Source: Sphingobacteriales bacterium
GTDB taxonomy: Bacteria; Bacteroidota; Bacteroidia; Chitinophagales; UBA2359
Reading direction: 5' to 3'
Assembly: GCA_016718845.1 (NCBI GenBank)
Contig: JADKCK010000027.1
Location: 42,590-106,589, forward strand
Length of the DNA: 64,000 nt
Translations under genes and position numbers: made by a program
Shown here: positions 19,101 through 27,321 of the stretch, in pieces
How positions within the stretch are numbered: the first letter of the stretch is position 1
Layout: every line of letters begins with the position of its first letter
Notes under the pieces: model-generated
The model's input: only the letters and a program-made list of their open reading frames with translations
Databases searched by the model: none
What the model was told of the DNA's origin: nothing

Positions 19101-19710
19101 AGGTACTTATACCGTTACCGTTACGCAAGGCTCGTGTAGCACTACCGCAAATGTAACGGTTGTGGATAATATCGTTCTGTCGGCATCTGCCAGCCCAACA
19201 CCTAATACCGCTTGTGCAACTCCGTTCAATGGTGGGGCAAGCTTAACAACATCGGGTTTTGCTGCATCGCCAACACCTACTTATGCGTGGAGCAACAGCA
19301 CAACCACCCAAAACCTAAGCAATGTGGCAGCAGGTACTTATACCGTTACCGTTACGCAAGGCTCGTGTAGCACTACCGCAAATGTAACAGTTGTGGATAA
19401 TATCGCTCTATCGGCATCTGCCAGCCCAACACCTAATACCGCTTGTGCAACTCCGTTCAATGGTGGGGCAAGCTTAACTACGTCGGGGTTTGCTGCATCG
19501 CCAACACCTACTTATGCGTGGAGCAACAGCGCAACTACCCAAAACCTAAGCAATGTGGCAGCAGGTACTTATACCGTTACCGTTACACAAGGCTCGTGTA
19601 GTACTACCGCAAATGTAACAGTTGTGGATAATATCGCTCTGTCGGCATCTGCCAGCCCAACACCTAATACCGCTTGTGCGGCTCCATTCAATGGCGGGGC
19701 AAAAGCTTAA
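16195..19710 (+). CDS. Giant T9SS adhesin, fragment 1 (N-terminus and first repeat family)
   Basis: 1171 residues up to the first frame break. A signal peptide (ending TYAQ) is followed by a beta-rich region with NPNGNWRLDI and SFERVDLVFG, resembling a P-proprotein or lectin-like domain. Next is a Cys-rich domain (about 200-380) and Ig/SprB-like modules. From about residue 535 nine of ten tandem 77-residue units begin (each carrying NTAC, PFNGG, YTVTVTQGSCSTTANVT). The frame ends near 19700, where GGCAAAAGC replaces the GGCAAGC found in other copies (two extra A). The real protein should continue to 25485. It is predicted to be a cell-surface or secreted adhesin exported by the type IX system. 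Confidence 0.85.
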   Translation: MKNQCCHIIYFTSIFLFLSFSTYAQTFTNNTATTCGSDFGTGPLSLQPKLINVSGLPNSGLSTSGITLNQVNLKLGTSVCTGNLSTYVIKLTNPSGFTIFLAGGGGTALTTTGTGMWVNMSFRDDPALERLNQYSNSTQSGYQPHTIGYYAIANDGDFSAFNDSTNPNGNWRLDIIENTSSEVSFERVDLVFGIPITPRDVTTCENNNNCGGAVCIGTGGVLRASNEGYTPNDPKYPGDDVGTCSWNGANNNSAWFSFQASGSTAYITISGMANSSGTGSSDMQPIVLYNPNGCANSGWVVPNGGCPDDQPTNNNSYSNTLPDPNTGGVSPSNIYFNGITDNCEFNLSGLTPGNTYFLYVDGNGGLSSDFYIEVESGAVTCPPQTLAEPLFTIASPFCSGTTPPILPTTSNNNITGTWSPSTVNNTTSGSYIFTPNPGQCADTASKTITVNPIPVVTANSNSPICVGSTLNLTATGGGTYNWAGPNGVSSTQQNPNIPNVTTANAGTYTVTVTAASPNTCTATAQTSVTINNPSASASPTPNTACAAPFNGGASLTTSGFAASPTPTYAWSNSATTQNLSNVAAGTYTVTVTQGSCSTTANVTITNNITLSASASPTPNTACATPFNGGATLTTSGFAASPTPTYVWSNSATTQNLSNVAAGTYTVTVTQGSCSTTANVTITNNITLSASASPTPNTACAAPFNGGASLTTSGFAASPTPTYVWSNNATTQNLSNVAAGTYTVTVTQGSCSTTANVTVVDNITLSASASPTPNTACAAPFNGGATLTTSGFAASPTPTYAWSNSTTTQNLSNVAAGTYTVTVTQGSCSTTANVTVTNNITLSASASPTPNTACAAPFNGGATLTTSGFAASPTPTYVWSNSATTQNLSNVAAGTYTVTVTQGSCSTTANVTVVDNIVLSASASPTPNTACATPFNGGASLTTSGFAASPTPTYVWNNGATTQNLSNVAAGTYTVTVTQGSCSTTANVTVVDNIVLSASASPTPNTACATPFNGGASLTTSGFAASPTPTYAWSNSTTTQNLSNVAAGTYTVTVTQGSCSTTANVTVVDNIALSASASPTPNTACATPFNGGASLTTSGFAASPTPTYAWSNSATTQNLSNVAAGTYTVTVTQGSCSTTANVTVVDNIALSASASPTPNTACAAPFNGGAKA

Positions 19711-20108
19711 CAACGTCGGGGTTTGCCACATCGCCAACACCTACTTATGTGTGGAGCAACAACGCAACTACCCAAAACCTAAGCAATGTGGCAGCAGGTA
19801 CTTATACCGTTACCGTTACGCAAGGTTCGTGTAGCACTACCGCAAATGTAACAGTTGTGGATAATATCGCTCTATCGGCATCTGCCAGCCCAACACCTAA
19901 TACCGCTTGTGCTACTCCGTTTAATGGTGGGGCAACCTTAACAACATCGGGTTTTGCTGCATCGCCAACACCTACTTATGCGTGGAGCAACAGCACAACC
20001 AACCAAAATCTAAGCAATGTAGCAGCAGGCACTTATACCGTTACCGTCACGCAAGGTTCGTGTAGCACTACCGCAAATGTAACGGTTGTGGATAGTCCAG
20101 TTTTACCC
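17797..20108 (+). repeat. Ten tandem 231-bp repeats (family A)
   Basis: The word GCATCTGCC recurs at 17797, 18028, 18259 and so on, to 19878, with a period of exactly 231 bases (77 codons) apart from the 2-base insertion near 19700. Copies are nearly identical in DNA, differing at a few shared positions (GCGGCTCCG versus GCTACTCCG; TATGCG versus TATGTG). Confidence 0.95.
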
Positions 20109-23093
20109 ACCATAACGCTCAACACCACTTGCGGAGCTACCCCATTTAATGGTAGCGGAAGCATTACCGCAACGGCATCGGTTGTGGGCGGTGGCACCTT
20201 GGAGTACTCGATTGATGGCATTAATTTTCAGGCAAGCAATGTGTTTAATAACCTAAGCAATGGTGCTTACACCATTACCGTTAGGGTAGTTGGTGCAGGC
20301 TGTACCGAAACAGCTACAACAAGTGTCAACTGTGCTTGTACGCCGCCAACATTATCCGTTACCGACCCTACCCCCATCTGCCAAAACGCCAATAATAATG
20401 CCACCATCAATTTAAGCAACACTATTACAAGTAATACAGGTACAACACCCACTTATTACACATCGCTTGCCTTAGCAAATGCAGGTGGTGCGGGCGATGT
20501 GGCTAACCCGGCGGCGGTAGGGTCGGGTACGTATTATATCCGCTCCAATAATCCCACCGATGCCAGTTGTTATGTTACCCAAGCCGTAACGATAGTTATC
20601 AATCCGTTGCCGCCCGCTGCCATAAACCCTGTTGCGGCAATATGCCAAGACCAAGCTATTACGCTTACTGCCACTGGTGGCACTACTTACAATTGGGCAG
20701 GAACAGGCGTGAGTAATGCATCTGCCAACCCGCAAACCATTAGTAATTTAACACCTAATACCAATACCTACACTGTTACTGTTACCGATAGTAATAACTG
20801 CTCGGCTACTGCTACAGTTAATGCCACTATCAACCCTATACCCACTACCACCAACACCACCACACCCAATACGGCTTGTACAAGTCCGTTTAACGGGGGC
20901 ATCAACCTAAGCGTGACACCTGCTGCATCTTACCAATTTAACTGGAGCAACAACGCCACCTCCGAAGATTTAACAGCTATCGAAGACGGTACTTATACCG
21001 TAACCATCACCAACCCAACTACTGCGTGTAGTACTACAACCACCGTAACAGTTGCCGATAACTCGGCTGCACCCAACACCACCAACACCACCACACCCAA
21101 TACGGCTTGTACAAGTCCGTTTAATGGTGGTATTAATTTAAGTGTAACACCTGCTGCATCTTACCAATTTAACTGGAGCAACAACGCCACCTCCGAAGAT
21201 TTAACAGCTATCGAAGACGGCATTTATACCGTAACCATCACCAACCCAACTACTGCGTGTAGTACTACAACCACCGTAACTGTTGCCGATAACTCGGCTG
21301 CACCCAACACCACCAACACCACCACACCCAATACGGCTTGTACAAGTCCATTTAACGGAGGCATCAACCTAAGTATAACACCTGCTGCATCTTACCAATT
21401 TAACTGGAGCAACGCAGCCACAACCGAAGATTTAACAGCTATCGAAGACGGCACTTATACAGTTACCGTAACCAACCCAACTACTGCGTGTAGTACTACA
21501 ACCACCGTAACCGTTGCCGATAACTCGGCGGCACCCAACACCACAAACACCACCACACCCAATACGGCTTGTACAAGTCCATTTAACGGAGGTATCAACC
21601 TAAGTGTAACACCTGCTGCATCTTACCAATTTAACTGGAGCAACGCAGCCACAACCGAAGATTTAACTAATATAGAAGACGGCATTTATACCGTAACCAT
21701 CACCAACCCAGCTACTGCGTGTAGTACTACAAGCACCGTAACCGTTGCCGATAACACCGTTTTGCCAACAGCAAGCATTAGTGGCACAACCAGTATTTGT
21801 TCGGGCGATAATGCCAATATCACCTTTACAGGCACCCCCAACGCAACGGTTGTCTATACACTCAACGGAAACACCCAAACCCTAATATTGAGTGCTACCG
21901 GAACAACAATTATCAACACAGGTGTTATTGCTAACACCCGTACCTATACATTGGTAAGTATTACATCGGAAGCGCCATTATCCTGCACCCAAAACCTAAC
22001 GGGCAGCGCTATTGTTACCCTTAACAATTTGCCAATCGTTACCCTAAACACCGACTGCGGAGCTAATCCATTTAATGGTGGCGGAAGTATTATTGTTAAT
22101 GCAACCATAACTGGTGGCGGAACATTAGAATATTCTATTGATGGCACTACTTTTCAGACGGCTAACACCTTTGCCAATTTAACCAACGGAGCCTATACCA
22201 TTACCGTTCGGGTTGTGGGGTCGGGTTGCTTGGCTACAGCATCTGTCAATGTGAGTTGTGCTTGCACCGCACCGGGTTTAAGTGTTGGCAATCCTGCACC
22301 TATCTGCCAAAATGCTGGCGGAACAATTACCTTTGACCTTAACGATGCCATTGATTTTGCTACAGGCACAGCCCCAACATTTTACACCAATTTAGCATTG
22401 GCAAATGCAGGCGGTGCGGGCGATGTGGCTAACCCAACGGCGGTAGAGTCGGGTACGTATTATATCCGCTCTAATAACCCCACCGATGCTACTTGTTTTA
22501 CCGTTCAACCTGTTACCGTAACCATTAACGCACTTCCAACAACAAGCAATGTAGTTACACCCAACACCGCTTGCTCGGCACCTTTTGATGGCGGGATAGA
22601 TTTGACCGTAACACCTGCTGCATCTTACCAATTTAACTGGAGCAACACCAGCACCAACGAAGATTTAGTAGGCATTGATGATGCAAGCTATACAGTTACC
22701 GTAACTAATACCGCCACCAACTGTAGCACTACTGCTAGTATTGTTGTGGGCGATGCATCGGCGGCACCAACAACAAGCAACCTTGTTACACCCAACACCG
22801 CTTGCTCGGCACCTTTTGATGGCGGGATAGATTTAACCGTAACACCTGCCGCATCTTACCAATTTAACTGGAGCAACACCAGCACCAACGAGGATTTAGT
22901 AGGTATTGATGATGCCACCTATACCGTAACCGTAACCAATATCGCCACCAACTGTAGCACCACCACTAGTATTGTTGTAGGCGATGCATCGGCGGCTCCA
23001 ACAACAAGCAAGCGGGGCCGGTATTGTTGTGGGCGATGGCCCAACAACAAGCAATGTAGTTACACCCAACACCGCTTGCTCGGCACCATTTGA
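19674..23093 (+). CDS. Giant T9SS adhesin, fragment 2 (middle modules)
   Basis: Continuation of fragment 1 in the next frame; the meaningful part starts at about 19700. It holds the end of family-A unit nine, the tenth unit, then a non-tandem block (TLEYSIDG, CACTPP, ALANAGGAGDVANP, TGGTTYNWAG). Four family-B units follow (NTACTSPFNGG, SYQFNWSN, DGTYTVTITNP), then a second copy of the non-tandem block, and the first two family-C units (NTACSAPFDGG, NEDLVGIDD). The frame is lost near 23011, where a 43-base segment is inserted. No catalytic domain is seen; all modules are Ig/SprB-like beta sandwiches rich in Thr, Asn and Ser. Confidence 0.8.
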   Translation: MCGSIQWRGKSLTTSGFATSPTPTYVWSNNATTQNLSNVAAGTYTVTVTQGSCSTTANVTVVDNIALSASASPTPNTACATPFNGGATLTTSGFAASPTPTYAWSNSTTNQNLSNVAAGTYTVTVTQGSCSTTANVTVVDSPVLPTITLNTTCGATPFNGSGSITATASVVGGGTLEYSIDGINFQASNVFNNLSNGAYTITVRVVGAGCTETATTSVNCACTPPTLSVTDPTPICQNANNNATINLSNTITSNTGTTPTYYTSLALANAGGAGDVANPAAVGSGTYYIRSNNPTDASCYVTQAVTIVINPLPPAAINPVAAICQDQAITLTATGGTTYNWAGTGVSNASANPQTISNLTPNTNTYTVTVTDSNNCSATATVNATINPIPTTTNTTTPNTACTSPFNGGINLSVTPAASYQFNWSNNATSEDLTAIEDGTYTVTITNPTTACSTTTTVTVADNSAAPNTTNTTTPNTACTSPFNGGINLSVTPAASYQFNWSNNATSEDLTAIEDGIYTVTITNPTTACSTTTTVTVADNSAAPNTTNTTTPNTACTSPFNGGINLSITPAASYQFNWSNAATTEDLTAIEDGTYTVTVTNPTTACSTTTTVTVADNSAAPNTTNTTTPNTACTSPFNGGINLSVTPAASYQFNWSNAATTEDLTNIEDGIYTVTITNPATACSTTSTVTVADNTVLPTASISGTTSICSGDNANITFTGTPNATVVYTLNGNTQTLILSATGTTIINTGVIANTRTYTLVSITSEAPLSCTQNLTGSAIVTLNNLPIVTLNTDCGANPFNGGGSIIVNATITGGGTLEYSIDGTTFQTANTFANLTNGAYTITVRVVGSGCLATASVNVSCACTAPGLSVGNPAPICQNAGGTITFDLNDAIDFATGTAPTFYTNLALANAGGAGDVANPTAVESGTYYIRSNNPTDATCFTVQPVTVTINALPTTSNVVTPNTACSAPFDGGIDLTVTPAASYQFNWSNTSTNEDLVGIDDASYTVTVTNTATNCSTTASIVVGDASAAPTTSNLVTPNTACSAPFDGGIDLTVTPAASYQFNWSNTSTNEDLVGIDDATYTVTVTNIATNCSTTTSIVVGDASAAPTTSKRGRYCCGRWPNNKQCSYTQHRLLGTI
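20861..21785 (+). repeat. Four tandem 231-bp repeats (family B)
   Basis: CACACCCAATACGGCTTGTA recurs at 20861, 21092, 21323 and 21554, again exactly 231 bases apart. The units differ in sequence from family A but share length and layout (NTAC, PFNGG, YTVT, Thr-rich tail). Confidence 0.95.
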
Positions 23094-23520
23094 TGGCGGG
23101 ATAGATTTAACCGTAACACCTACTGCATTGTACCAATTTAACTGGAGCAACACCAGCACCAACGAGGATTTAGTGGGTATTGACGATGCCACTTATACCG
23201 TAACCGTAACCAATGCTGCCACCAACTGTAGCACTACTACTAGTATTGTTGTGGGCGATGCATCGGCGGCTCCAACAACAAGCAATGTAGTTACACCCAA
23301 CACCGCCTGCTCGGTACCTTTTGATGGCGGGATAGATTTAACCGTAACACCTGCCGCATCTTACCAATTTAACTGGAGCAACACCAGCACCAACGAGGAT
23401 TTAGTGGGTATTGATGATGCCAAGCTATACCGTAACCGTAACCAATACCGCCACCAACTGTAGCACTACTACTAGTATTGTTGTAGGCGATGAATCGGCG
23501 GCTCCAACACCTGCTATAAA
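22554..23520 (+). repeat. Four 231-bp repeats (family C) with a 43-base insertion
   Basis: GTTACACCCAACACCGC recurs at 22554, 22785, 23059 (GTTAC) and 23290. Spacings are 231, 274 and 231, the middle one being 231 plus a 43-base insertion. Confidence 0.93.
22984..23463 (+). CDS. Giant T9SS adhesin, fragment 3 (family-C units 3 and 4)
   Basis: A short stretch in a third frame; the coherent part runs from about 23050 to 23420. It encodes the third family-C unit and most of the fourth. Entry follows the 43-base insertion and exit follows one extra C in GATGATGCCAAGC (about 23423), which looks like a mixture of the GATGCCACC and GATGCAAGC versions present in other units. It is not an independent gene. 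Confidence 0.75.
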   Translation: MHRRLQQQASGAGIVVGDGPTTSNVVTPNTACSAPFDGGIDLTVTPTALYQFNWSNTSTNEDLVGIDDATYTVTVTNAATNCSTTTSIVVGDASAAPTTSNVVTPNTACSVPFDGGIDLTVTPAASYQFNWSNTSTNEDLVGIDDAKLYRNRNQYRHQL

Positions 23521-24592
23521 CGGCACAAGCACCTATTGCGTGGGCGACACAGCTACACCACTAACCGCCAGCGGTGGCAATAGTTATCAATGGAGCACCA
23601 ACGATTTAACCAACCAGATTACCCCCACCACAACAACTGCAGCAACTACCACTTATACCGTAACGGTAACAAACAGCGGAAACTGTACTGCTACCACATC
23701 GGTAACAGTAACGGTTAATGCCTTGCCAACCCTTAGTTTAGCCGTTGATTGCGGGGCTAACCCCATAAACGGAAGCGGCGTAATTACCGCAACCGCCAGC
23801 ATATCGGGCGGAAATGGCACTTTAGAATATGCCACAGATGGCGTAAATTTCCAAGCAAACAACACCTTTAGTAGCTTAATTAACGGGGCTTATACTGTTA
23901 CGGTTAGGGTCGTTGAAACGGGCTGCTCTACCACCGAAACCATCAACGTAAGTTGTGCTTGTACTGCCCCTACCTTAACCGTTACCGACCCCGACCCCAT
24001 CTGCCAAAACGCCAACGGCAATGCCACCCTTGATTTAACCACAAGTGTGACTAGTAACACCGGCACATCGCCTAACTATTATACCACCCTTGCTTTGGCA
24101 AATGCAGGTGGTGCAGGCAATGTACCCAACCCCGCAGCAGTAACGGCTGGTACGTATTATGTGCGAAGCAACAACACCGCCGACCCCACTTGCTTTACCG
24201 TTGAGCCTATTACCGTAACCATAAACGCCCTGCCAACACCCAACATCAATGCTGTTGAACCTATCTGCGAGGGCGAAAGCATTACCCTAACTGCCACCGG
24301 CGGAACTGCTTATGTGTGGTCGAGTGGTGGCGGCAATGCGGCTACTGCCACCTATAATAGTTTAAATACCACCACCACTTATACCGTTACAGCAACCGAT
24401 GCAAACACCTGCTCGGCTACTGCCACCGCTACCGTTACCGTGCAAAATTGCGGATGTGTAACGCCCGCTGCACCACCGCTGTTAATCCAAACGAAGCCAT
24501 TTGTGCAGGTGAAACCCTACCAACTTTTACGGCTACGCCAGCGTCAAATACGGCTATTAACTGGTACGATGCACCCAACGGAGGCAACTTAA
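23411..24592 (+). CDS. Giant T9SS adhesin, fragment 4
   Basis: The coherent part runs from about 23425 to 24475. It ends the last family-C unit, then encodes an Ig-like module (TYCVGDTATPLTASGGNSYQWS), a third copy of the TLEYATDG/CACTAP/ALANAGGAGNVPNP block and a module ending in CSATATATVTVQNCGC. The frame is lost at about 24471-24481 in GCACCACCGCTG: removing two bases, or adding one, restores ...PAVNPNEAICAGE. It is not an independent gene. Confidence 0.78.
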   Translation: MMMPSYTVTVTNTATNCSTTTSIVVGDESAAPTPAINGTSTYCVGDTATPLTASGGNSYQWSTNDLTNQITPTTTTAATTTYTVTVTNSGNCTATTSVTVTVNALPTLSLAVDCGANPINGSGVITATASISGGNGTLEYATDGVNFQANNTFSSLINGAYTVTVRVVETGCSTTETINVSCACTAPTLTVTDPDPICQNANGNATLDLTTSVTSNTGTSPNYYTTLALANAGGAGNVPNPAAVTAGTYYVRSNNTADPTCFTVEPITVTINALPTPNINAVEPICEGESITLTATGGTAYVWSSGGGNAATATYNSLNTTTTYTVTATDANTCSATATATVTVQNCGCVTPAAPPLLIQTKPFVQVKPYQLLRLRQRQIRLLTGTMHPTEAT

Positions 24593-25485
24593 TTGGCACA
24601 GGTAACACCTTTACACCTACGGTTGCTGGCACGTATTATGCCGAAGCAATTAATATACCTGCCGATGCGTGCCAAAGCTCAAGAGTAGCTTTTGTACTGA
24701 TTATCAACCAGTTACCCATTGCTTTGTTTATATTAGATGAGGTAATTTGCACCAATCAAGCCACCACTATTAGCTTTAACGGCACACCAACAACTAACGC
24801 TACCTATGCTTGGACAATAGAAGATAACGCCCCACAAACAGGTAACACCGCAACGGCAACTTGGGCAACAACAGGGCAAAAAGACGTAACCTTAACTGTT
24901 ACCACCGATGCAGGTTGTACGACACAAACCACGCAAAGTATTGGTGTATCTGATGTAACTGCCAGCACCATAGCCGACCAAAGTATTATTTTAGGCAGTA
25001 GTATCGCCTTGCCTGTAACGGCTCAGTCGGGTTTACAAGGGGCATTAACTTACACCTGGACACCAACAGATGGCAGTTTAAGTTGCAACGATTGCATCAA
25101 TCCGCAAGCAAGCCCCACACAAACCACCACCTATACTATTTTGGTGGCAGATGAGTTTGGTTGCCAAGCCACCGACAACGTAACAGTAGCCGTAATGCAA
25201 GAAAATATCCTAGCAATACCCAACGCTTTTTCACCCAACAACGACGGAACAAATGATGTTTTCCATATTAATGGAGCAAACATCGCCGAATTTACAATGG
25301 CTATCTTTGACCGATGGGGACAAAAAACCTACGAAACCAAATCTACTAACCTAAACGAAGGCTGGAATGGCTTGTACCCCGATGGCAAAACTGCCGAATT
25401 GGGCGTGTACGTCTATCAGATAAGCGTTACTTTTAGCGATGGTAAAACAGAATTTGCAAAAGGTAATGTAAGCTTGCTTTGGTAG
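24448..25485 (+). CDS. Giant T9SS adhesin, fragment 5 (C-terminus with type-B sorting domain)
   Basis: The coherent part starts at about 24480. It encodes two PKD/Ig-like modules (NPNEAICAGETLPTF; AYAWTIEDN) and a final domain of about 90 residues with IPNAFSPNNDGTNDVF, FDRWGQKTYE, WNGLYPDG, GVYVYQI and a short basic tail. This is the gliding-motility-associated C-terminal domain (CHU_C, T9SS type B), which directs export across the outer membrane and often attachment at the surface or to a partner. Its integrity suggests the gene is still under selection despite the broken frame. Confidence 0.88.
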   Translation: MRMCNARCTTAVNPNEAICAGETLPTFTATPASNTAINWYDAPNGGNLIGTGNTFTPTVAGTYYAEAINIPADACQSSRVAFVLIINQLPIALFILDEVICTNQATTISFNGTPTTNATYAWTIEDNAPQTGNTATATWATTGQKDVTLTVTTDAGCTTQTTQSIGVSDVTASTIADQSIILGSSIALPVTAQSGLQGALTYTWTPTDGSLSCNDCINPQASPTQTTTYTILVADEFGCQATDNVTVAVMQENILAIPNAFSPNNDGTNDVFHINGANIAEFTMAIFDRWGQKTYETKSTNLNEGWNGLYPDGKTAELGVYVYQISVTFSDGKTEFAKGNVSLLW

Positions 25486-25516
25486 ATGAACCATATTGCT
25501 TGCTAAATAAAACAAC

Positions 25517-25566
25517 AAAAATCCGATTTGCCAAACCACAATGGTTTGGCAAATCGGATTTTTTTG
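25517..25566 (+). terminator. Strong Rho-independent terminator
   Basis: AAAATCCGATTTGCCAAACC, a short loop and its complement, followed by a T-run: an unusually long stem of about 20 bp, at the end of the adhesin gene. Confidence 0.9.
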
Positions 25567-25629
25567 TTTTGGTTATAGATAACTAGTAAAACAAGTTTTT
25601 GACACCATCCTAAATAAAATGCTTAAAAA

Positions 25630-25662
25630 TTGGCGCAAATTTTAGGTTTATGCCTATCTTTG
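25630..25662 (+). promoter_or_regulatory. Bacteroidota-type promoter
   Basis: TTG at 25630 and TATCTTTG at 25655-25662, 22 bases apart; 61 bases before the lipoprotein gene. Confidence 0.72.
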
Positions 25663-25723
25663 CCAAACATTTAAGCACAAAAAGTACCACATAATATTAT
25701 TTTCCAATACATAACTCATCATC

Positions 25724-26401
25724 ATGCTCAAAAAAATAGCCTATCCCCTATTTATGCTTTTGTTTTTGGTGATGGTGTTGCTTACCTGCAATACCATGAA
25801 CCACGAACAAAGCCAAGAACAGCGCTGGCTATTTAAACAAGAAGAGCTAGGCAAAGGCTACCGTTGGCTATATCAACAACAAAATATAGGCATTAGGGCA
25901 TTAGCACACCTAAAAAACGACGAGCTATTTTTTAAAGATTTTGCCATCATGGTCAACGACTCAACCATCTACTTTAATACCACCGACCTATTTACCACCC
26001 AGTTCGACCTGCTGCCCATTGTGCGCCAACTGCCCAACAAACAACACGAAATACTAATGGGCATATCGCCCGAACCCGAACAATACCGCATCTTGCAACT
26101 CATTTTTACCGATACCAGCATCACCAAAACAGATACCCTACCCCTTTTTGATGGGCAACACGCCAACGCCGATGCCGATACTACCATGGAGTTTAAAGGC
26201 TACTGGAGCAACCTCGAACCCTATTGTTTTGACTGCGATAGCACCTATTACAACCCACAACTATACTACGAAATGCTCAACACAGGCTTTACCCTAGACA
26301 CCGCCACCACCAAACAATGGATTGACACCAACTACGGCACATTTAACGGATTTAGACCCAACAAAAACCTAATAGTACCACTAAAAAATGCCAATTTGTA
26401 A
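25724..26401 (+). CDS. Putative lipoprotein, unknown
   Basis: 225 residues. The N-terminus is a hydrophobic helix followed by LLTC, a plausible lipobox. The mature protein is rich in Asp, Thr and Tyr. It has a CFDCDSTYYNP segment near 167-177, and PEPEQYRILQLIFTD looks like a beta strand region. No family is recognised. It has its own promoter and stands alone between two promoters. It is probably anchored to the inner or outer membrane, facing the periplasm. Confidence 0.72.
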   Translation: MLKKIAYPLFMLLFLVMVLLTCNTMNHEQSQEQRWLFKQEELGKGYRWLYQQQNIGIRALAHLKNDELFFKDFAIMVNDSTIYFNTTDLFTTQFDLLPIVRQLPNKQHEILMGISPEPEQYRILQLIFTDTSITKTDTLPLFDGQHANADADTTMEFKGYWSNLEPYCFDCDSTYYNPQLYYEMLNTGFTLDTATTKQWIDTNYGTFNGFRPNKNLIVPLKNANL

Positions 26402-26494
26402 CTGCCAAATTATCCGTTTTTAATGGCAAACCAAAGCCCAAATGCCTATACTTTTACAACTTTCAGAAATTTCTGAAAAAAAGAAACTTTTTTT

Positions 26495-26525
26495 TTGGCA
26501 GATTGCCAACGATGTGTTATCTTTG
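26495..26525 (+). promoter_or_regulatory. Bacteroidota-type promoter
   Basis: TTG at 26495 and TATCTTTG at 26518-26525, 20 bases apart; 60 bases before the archaemetzincin gene. An 18-base palindrome, TTTCAGAAATTTCTGAAA, lies just upstream at 26461 and may be an operator or a weak terminator. Confidence 0.72.
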
Positions 26526-26585
26526 CATGGTGAAAGGCGAATAGGTAACAAAATGAGTATCCGTGTCTCCCCAAAAAAACCTTAA

Positions 26586-27206
26586 ATGAAGCCCAAAAGC
26601 GTTTTTGCACAGTTGATAATCCTTGTTACTCTTACATTTGGTGCTTGCCATAAAGCAAAAGATATAGCAAATTTTGTGGATACTACTCCTAAAATAATCA
26701 ATATTCAACCCTTTGGCGATATAAATGCTACCCAAATAGCCTATATCTACCAACAATTATCGGCTATTTACGACAGCGTACAATTGCTAAAAAGTATACC
26801 CCTGCCCCAAACTAGCTACTACACCCCACGCAACCGATACCGAGCCGATAGCTTAATTATTTTTCTGAAAAACCAAACCGCTAACGGATACATAACCATT
26901 GGCTTAACCAACAAAGATATTAGCACCACAAAAGGCAAATTTAAAGATTGGGGTGTAATGGGACTCGGGTTTTGCCCAGGTAAAGCTTGCGTAGTGTCCA
27001 CATTTAGATTATCGAAGAAAGAAACCCTAGACCAACTCTATAAAATATCGGTACACGAATTGGGGCACACCCACGGCTTGCCACATTGCACTACCAAAAC
27101 CTGTTTTATGCGCGATGCCGAAGGTAAAAACCCACTAAAAGAAGAAACCAATTTTTGCCCAAAATGCAAATTGTTTTTGCAAACCAAAGGGTGTACATTA
27201 CACTAA
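26586..27206 (+). CDS. Archaemetzincin-type zinc metalloprotease, lipoprotein
   Basis: 206 residues. The signal peptide ends in a lipobox (TFGAC, Cys21). The C-terminal third carries the full archaemetzincin signature: H157-E-L-G-H161, G164, H167-C168, C173-F-M175 and C191-P-K-C194. H157, H161 and H167 should hold the catalytic zinc and E158 is the base. The four cysteines bind a structural zinc in this family, and M175 fits the Met-turn. Archaemetzincins are usually cytoplasmic or of unknown location, so a lipoprotein version is notable. It would be a membrane-anchored peptidase. Its neighbours do not reveal a substrate. Confidence 0.87.
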   Translation: MKPKSVFAQLIILVTLTFGACHKAKDIANFVDTTPKIINIQPFGDINATQIAYIYQQLSAIYDSVQLLKSIPLPQTSYYTPRNRYRADSLIIFLKNQTANGYITIGLTNKDISTTKGKFKDWGVMGLGFCPGKACVVSTFRLSKKETLDQLYKISVHELGHTHGLPHCTTKTCFMRDAEGKNPLKEETNFCPKCKLFLQTKGCTLH

Positions 27207-27321
27207 TGAACAAAAAACATCAAATTTTGCAGATACAATACCTTAGTTTTCATTGCTTTTGCCTGCAATGATTTTTATTCTGATTAAATACTTTAACTAA
27301 AAAACAATCAATCATTTAACA

